Shown: positions 61,201-64,000 of the stretch, in pieces
Position numbering within the stretch: position 1 is the first letter of the stretch
Layout of the letters: the number at the start of each line of letters is the position of its first letter
DNA from: Gavia stellata
Lineage: Eukaryota; Chordata; Aves; Gaviiformes; Gaviidae
Length of the DNA stretch: 64,000 bases
Reading direction: 5' to 3'
NCBI RefSeq assembly: GCF_030936135.1
Contig: NC_082594.1
Coordinates: 131,230,668-131,294,667 of the forward strand
Program-made: the position numbers and the translations under genes
The notes under the pieces: generated by a model
What the model was told of the DNA's origin: nothing
Databases searched by the model: none
Seen by the model: only the letters and a program-made list of their open reading frames with translations

Positions 61201-64000
61201 GGAACCAAGAAACTCCATTGTTGTCAACTCTAACAACCCTCTCTCCCATAGCAGTTTATGACATTAGTGTGGTACCGAGGTATCCAGAACTACATCAGTG
61301 ACCTCCACCACAGGACAGAAAGGTAATGCTCTCCTAGTCAGCAGAAATAGGAGCACTATTCTCTGTGTGTTCGAGCCCCAACAGGGAAAACAAACCCCAC
61401 CTGGCCAATGAAGAGACATTTTGGGACAGCAATAAATGCTGACAAAACAAGAATTGTTTTCAGCATTTCTGAAATCTCAGCAACTTCTTTTGGGCTTTGG
61501 TGAGGGCTGCTGGTACCAAGTGTGCTGAACGTTATCCATGTGGCATCCACTTTCTCTTCCAAAGAACTGCACCGAAAAATTGACTTCAAACTGTCTATCA
61601 GGCCATAAACCCTCCCCTCTCACACCATCTTTATGAAGGAAGTAAAAAAAGTATCAGAAGAGGACTCACTGCCAGCTTTATTTTAATAAGGTCAGTCCTT
61701 TAAAAGGTATCCAAAATTCGCTCTCTCTTTTTCATTCATTTTTTTATTTTTAGTGCTATAAAGTTTTAATAATAGGCAATAAATGAAACCGTTCCATTGT
61801 CTGAAAAATGAAAAAAGATGTACGAGCTATCTGTGCACCTCCATAATCCATCCCATATGGCCGACCTTGCCATTCCCGCTGCACGCAGGATTCAGGTCAT
61901 CGTTTCATTGTTCAGTGGGGAAGCCAAACTATTGGCTCCAAGCGCCCTCCTGGCTCTCTTACCCTAGACAAAAGCTCAAAGAGCATCTCCAACACAAACA
62001 ACTTTTATCCACCTCAGCTGCCCACATCTGAAAGGAAAGTGCCGTTGTTTGCCTTCAGCTTAGGTTTTTTTCTTCCCTCACCCTGCTGGGTTTCCTGACT
62101 GTTGTCCCTGCTGGCTTCCTCCCGGATAAGGAGCTCCCGCAAGCATCCCACCGTCAAATGAACTTTACTCAGTCTCCAAATATAGGTTCTGTGGCATTAA
62201 ACCTGCCGCCTTACTACCCAAATATTTGGCTAACTGAGCTCCATATGTCAAAAGTCTGGTTCTCAATCTCTTGAAGTTCAGGAAAGCGACCAAAACCTGC
62301 CCCGTACGTACATTACGTAGGTATCCTTTCACCACCAGGACCAGTTCTCGTTTCACTTTTACAGATGCTTCACGTGCAAAGAGGGACCAAAACTCATGTA
62401 GGGGGAAACTCTAATAAGCGGGAACTCAGATACAGCCTTCTAACACAGGTTAATTCCCTAATCCATCAAGGCTCACGGCTACATTGCTGAACACCATTAG
62501 CGAGCATGGTTTGAGTGCTCAGAGACTGCAAAACAACATCTGGCTGCTGAGCTGTTTGCATCCTTCCCTCTGAAATACCTCGCTGTTCCTTCTCCCAGCA
62601 CAAGGACTGAGGCAGTCAGCTGTGAAGGGAGGCAACCATGCAAACAACTGAAGGAGATCCAAGACGGGATCTGTGAAAAGATCGCTCCCCCAGATGGGTA
62701 CGGGCAGTTCCGTCATGATGGGGTGTCTCAGAGCAGCAGGTTTTTAGCAGTCTCTTGTACTAATGAAGGGAGACCACAATCATAAGGAACCATACGGGAA
62801 GGCTGTGAGCTGACAGAATTGAAAGATTTGGAAGGGAAGCTAGTTTTAAAAACAACAGTCAATCCCATAATTTCTGCAGCAGGCAACAACAGTGAAACCA
62901 CACCAGAATAAGAAATAAGTGAAGGAAAAACATCCCTCTCCATTTCATATAAAAGCCTCAACACAAAGCAGAAAGGAAATGTCCAAGGGAAGAAGTGGTC
63001 TAAGAATTCCTCTTCTCCCACCATGCTCTATTTTTTCCAGTGTTTTTTTTTCCTCCATCATTTGCTGGCAAACTCTAACCATGGCTCTGATTCAGTATCC
63101 TGATGTCGGTGGGCTATGATGCCCTGGAGCAGCCTCAGACACTCTGTGGCCCCTGGTGCTGCCACACTTTGGTTTTTTTTCTTTTAAGACCTTATACAGA
63201 AAACCTCTTGGACATACACTACACTTTCCTGCTTCACAAACGGCCCCTTTTTCAAATTACCCTGTTTCTTTTTCAAAGGAGGTCTACATTTTCAGTGGGA
63301 CGTTCTCCGGCTACAGCCTGATGGCCGTAGCTGACCGAAGTTGTTGTGAGGACATGGGAAGCTACAGAGCATCATGATCGTCACTCAGGTTGACCACTGA
63401 TCCTGATGAGATTAGAAGATCACAAGGGGAAGAGGAGCCAGCCAGCACAGTTAAGAAAAGTCCCATTTGGAGAGGCCTTGCCACACACAGCTTGGACCGT
63501 AATGCTTTTCTCCCTCCTACGCGTACATCTATCTACGTGTCCTCTTCAAAGGGAGCAGCTGAGCCTTAGAGTGTCCTCTGCTAGTTGACAACAGCAATGC
63601 AACCTTAGCCAGACCACTGCTGGTGAGGCAGGCGCCTGACTGCTATATATGCTTGCAAATACCTTTGCCTGTTTTTTCTTCCTAAGGCCTCAGGCTGCTC
63701 TCTTTGATGTGTAATACCTTAAAGATTTTAATTCCTCTTTACATCAGCAGAGAGCCTTACTGAGCCCTCCCCACAGCTGCAGCCGTGTAGCAATTTCCTG
63801 CCCTTTCTTAAATCAATGAGCTACAAAGATCAGTAATTCCCAACCTTTTCAGGAAACTGTCCAAATTCACTGGGCTAGGACCTTATTAATGCCTTCCACG
63901 TTAATCTAGCCCACCATGTACCTGGAACTGCATCAATCCCTCTTCTAAGGCCAGCCTCCAGTGCAGCTGTATCTCTGCACACAGGGAAGACCTTGCACCC
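58288..64000 (-). other. TBX15: TBX15 intron upstream of the penultimate exon (partial)
   Basis: Intronic sequence from the CACAG acceptor at 58288 to the end of the window. I looked on the minus strand for the preceding T-box exon, which should encode ITRLKIDRNPFAKGF-like sequence, and did not find it. The intron is therefore at least 5.7 kb long. No clear mobile element was recognised, and the ORFs present are short and without family resemblance. Confidence 0.85.

Noticed and set aside
1..64000. CRISPR arrays, operons, tRNA or rRNA genes
   Set aside because: No spaced direct-repeat array, clustered intact genes, or cloverleaf/rRNA signatures were seen. The sequence is avian-type nuclear DNA.

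Overview
This window is vertebrate nuclear DNA, almost certainly from a bird. It carries many CR1 LINE copies of the avian type, with 3' ends that finish in short ATTCTATG or ATTCTGTG repeats. It has no Alu/B1-type SINEs, and its one recognisable gene is split by large introns. Some CR1 copies are fairly young, while others are heavily decayed and match the old CR1 lineages shared by turtles, crocodilians and birds. I see no prokaryotic gene organisation, CRISPR array, tRNA or rRNA.

The only gene I can support is the 3' end of TBX15, a T-box transcription factor, on the minus strand. Two coding exons are present. The penultimate exon (58190..58287, 98 bp) encodes the end of the T-box DNA-binding domain. 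The last exon (coding part 42004..42788) encodes the 260-residue Ser/Pro/Gln-rich C-terminal region and the stop codon. Splice sites are canonical and the reading phase matches across the 15.4-kb intron between them. The 3' UTR probably runs from 42003 down to about 40430, where minus-strand AATAAA signals cluster. The earlier TBX15 exons lie beyond position 64000.

Layout: 1..~40430 is intergenic DNA downstream of TBX15. It has CR1 fragments, old CR1 reverse-transcriptase remnants, simple repeats, and several palindromic or homeobox/E-box-rich patches that could be enhancers. 40430..42003 is the putative 3' UTR. 42004..42788 is the last coding exon. 42789..58189 is the last intron, with two clear younger CR1 copies and an old CR1 piece. 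It also holds an unusual 146-codon ORF with a signal-peptide-like start and eight later cysteines; a polypurine run and LTR-like sequence follow it, so it may be the 3' remnant of an endogenous retrovirus. 58190..58287 is the penultimate exon, and 58288..64000 is the next intron.

I do not find a convincing new multi-gene system. The items most worth a second look are the cysteine-rich ORF with LTR-like flank in the TBX15 intron, a homeodomain-site cluster at 35960..36556, paired E-box palindromes at 37381..37475, a hairpin framed by direct repeats at 3869..3921, and a perfect inverted repeat holding a T-box half-site at 15685..15711. All assignments come from reading the sequence and from memory of families; no search was run.
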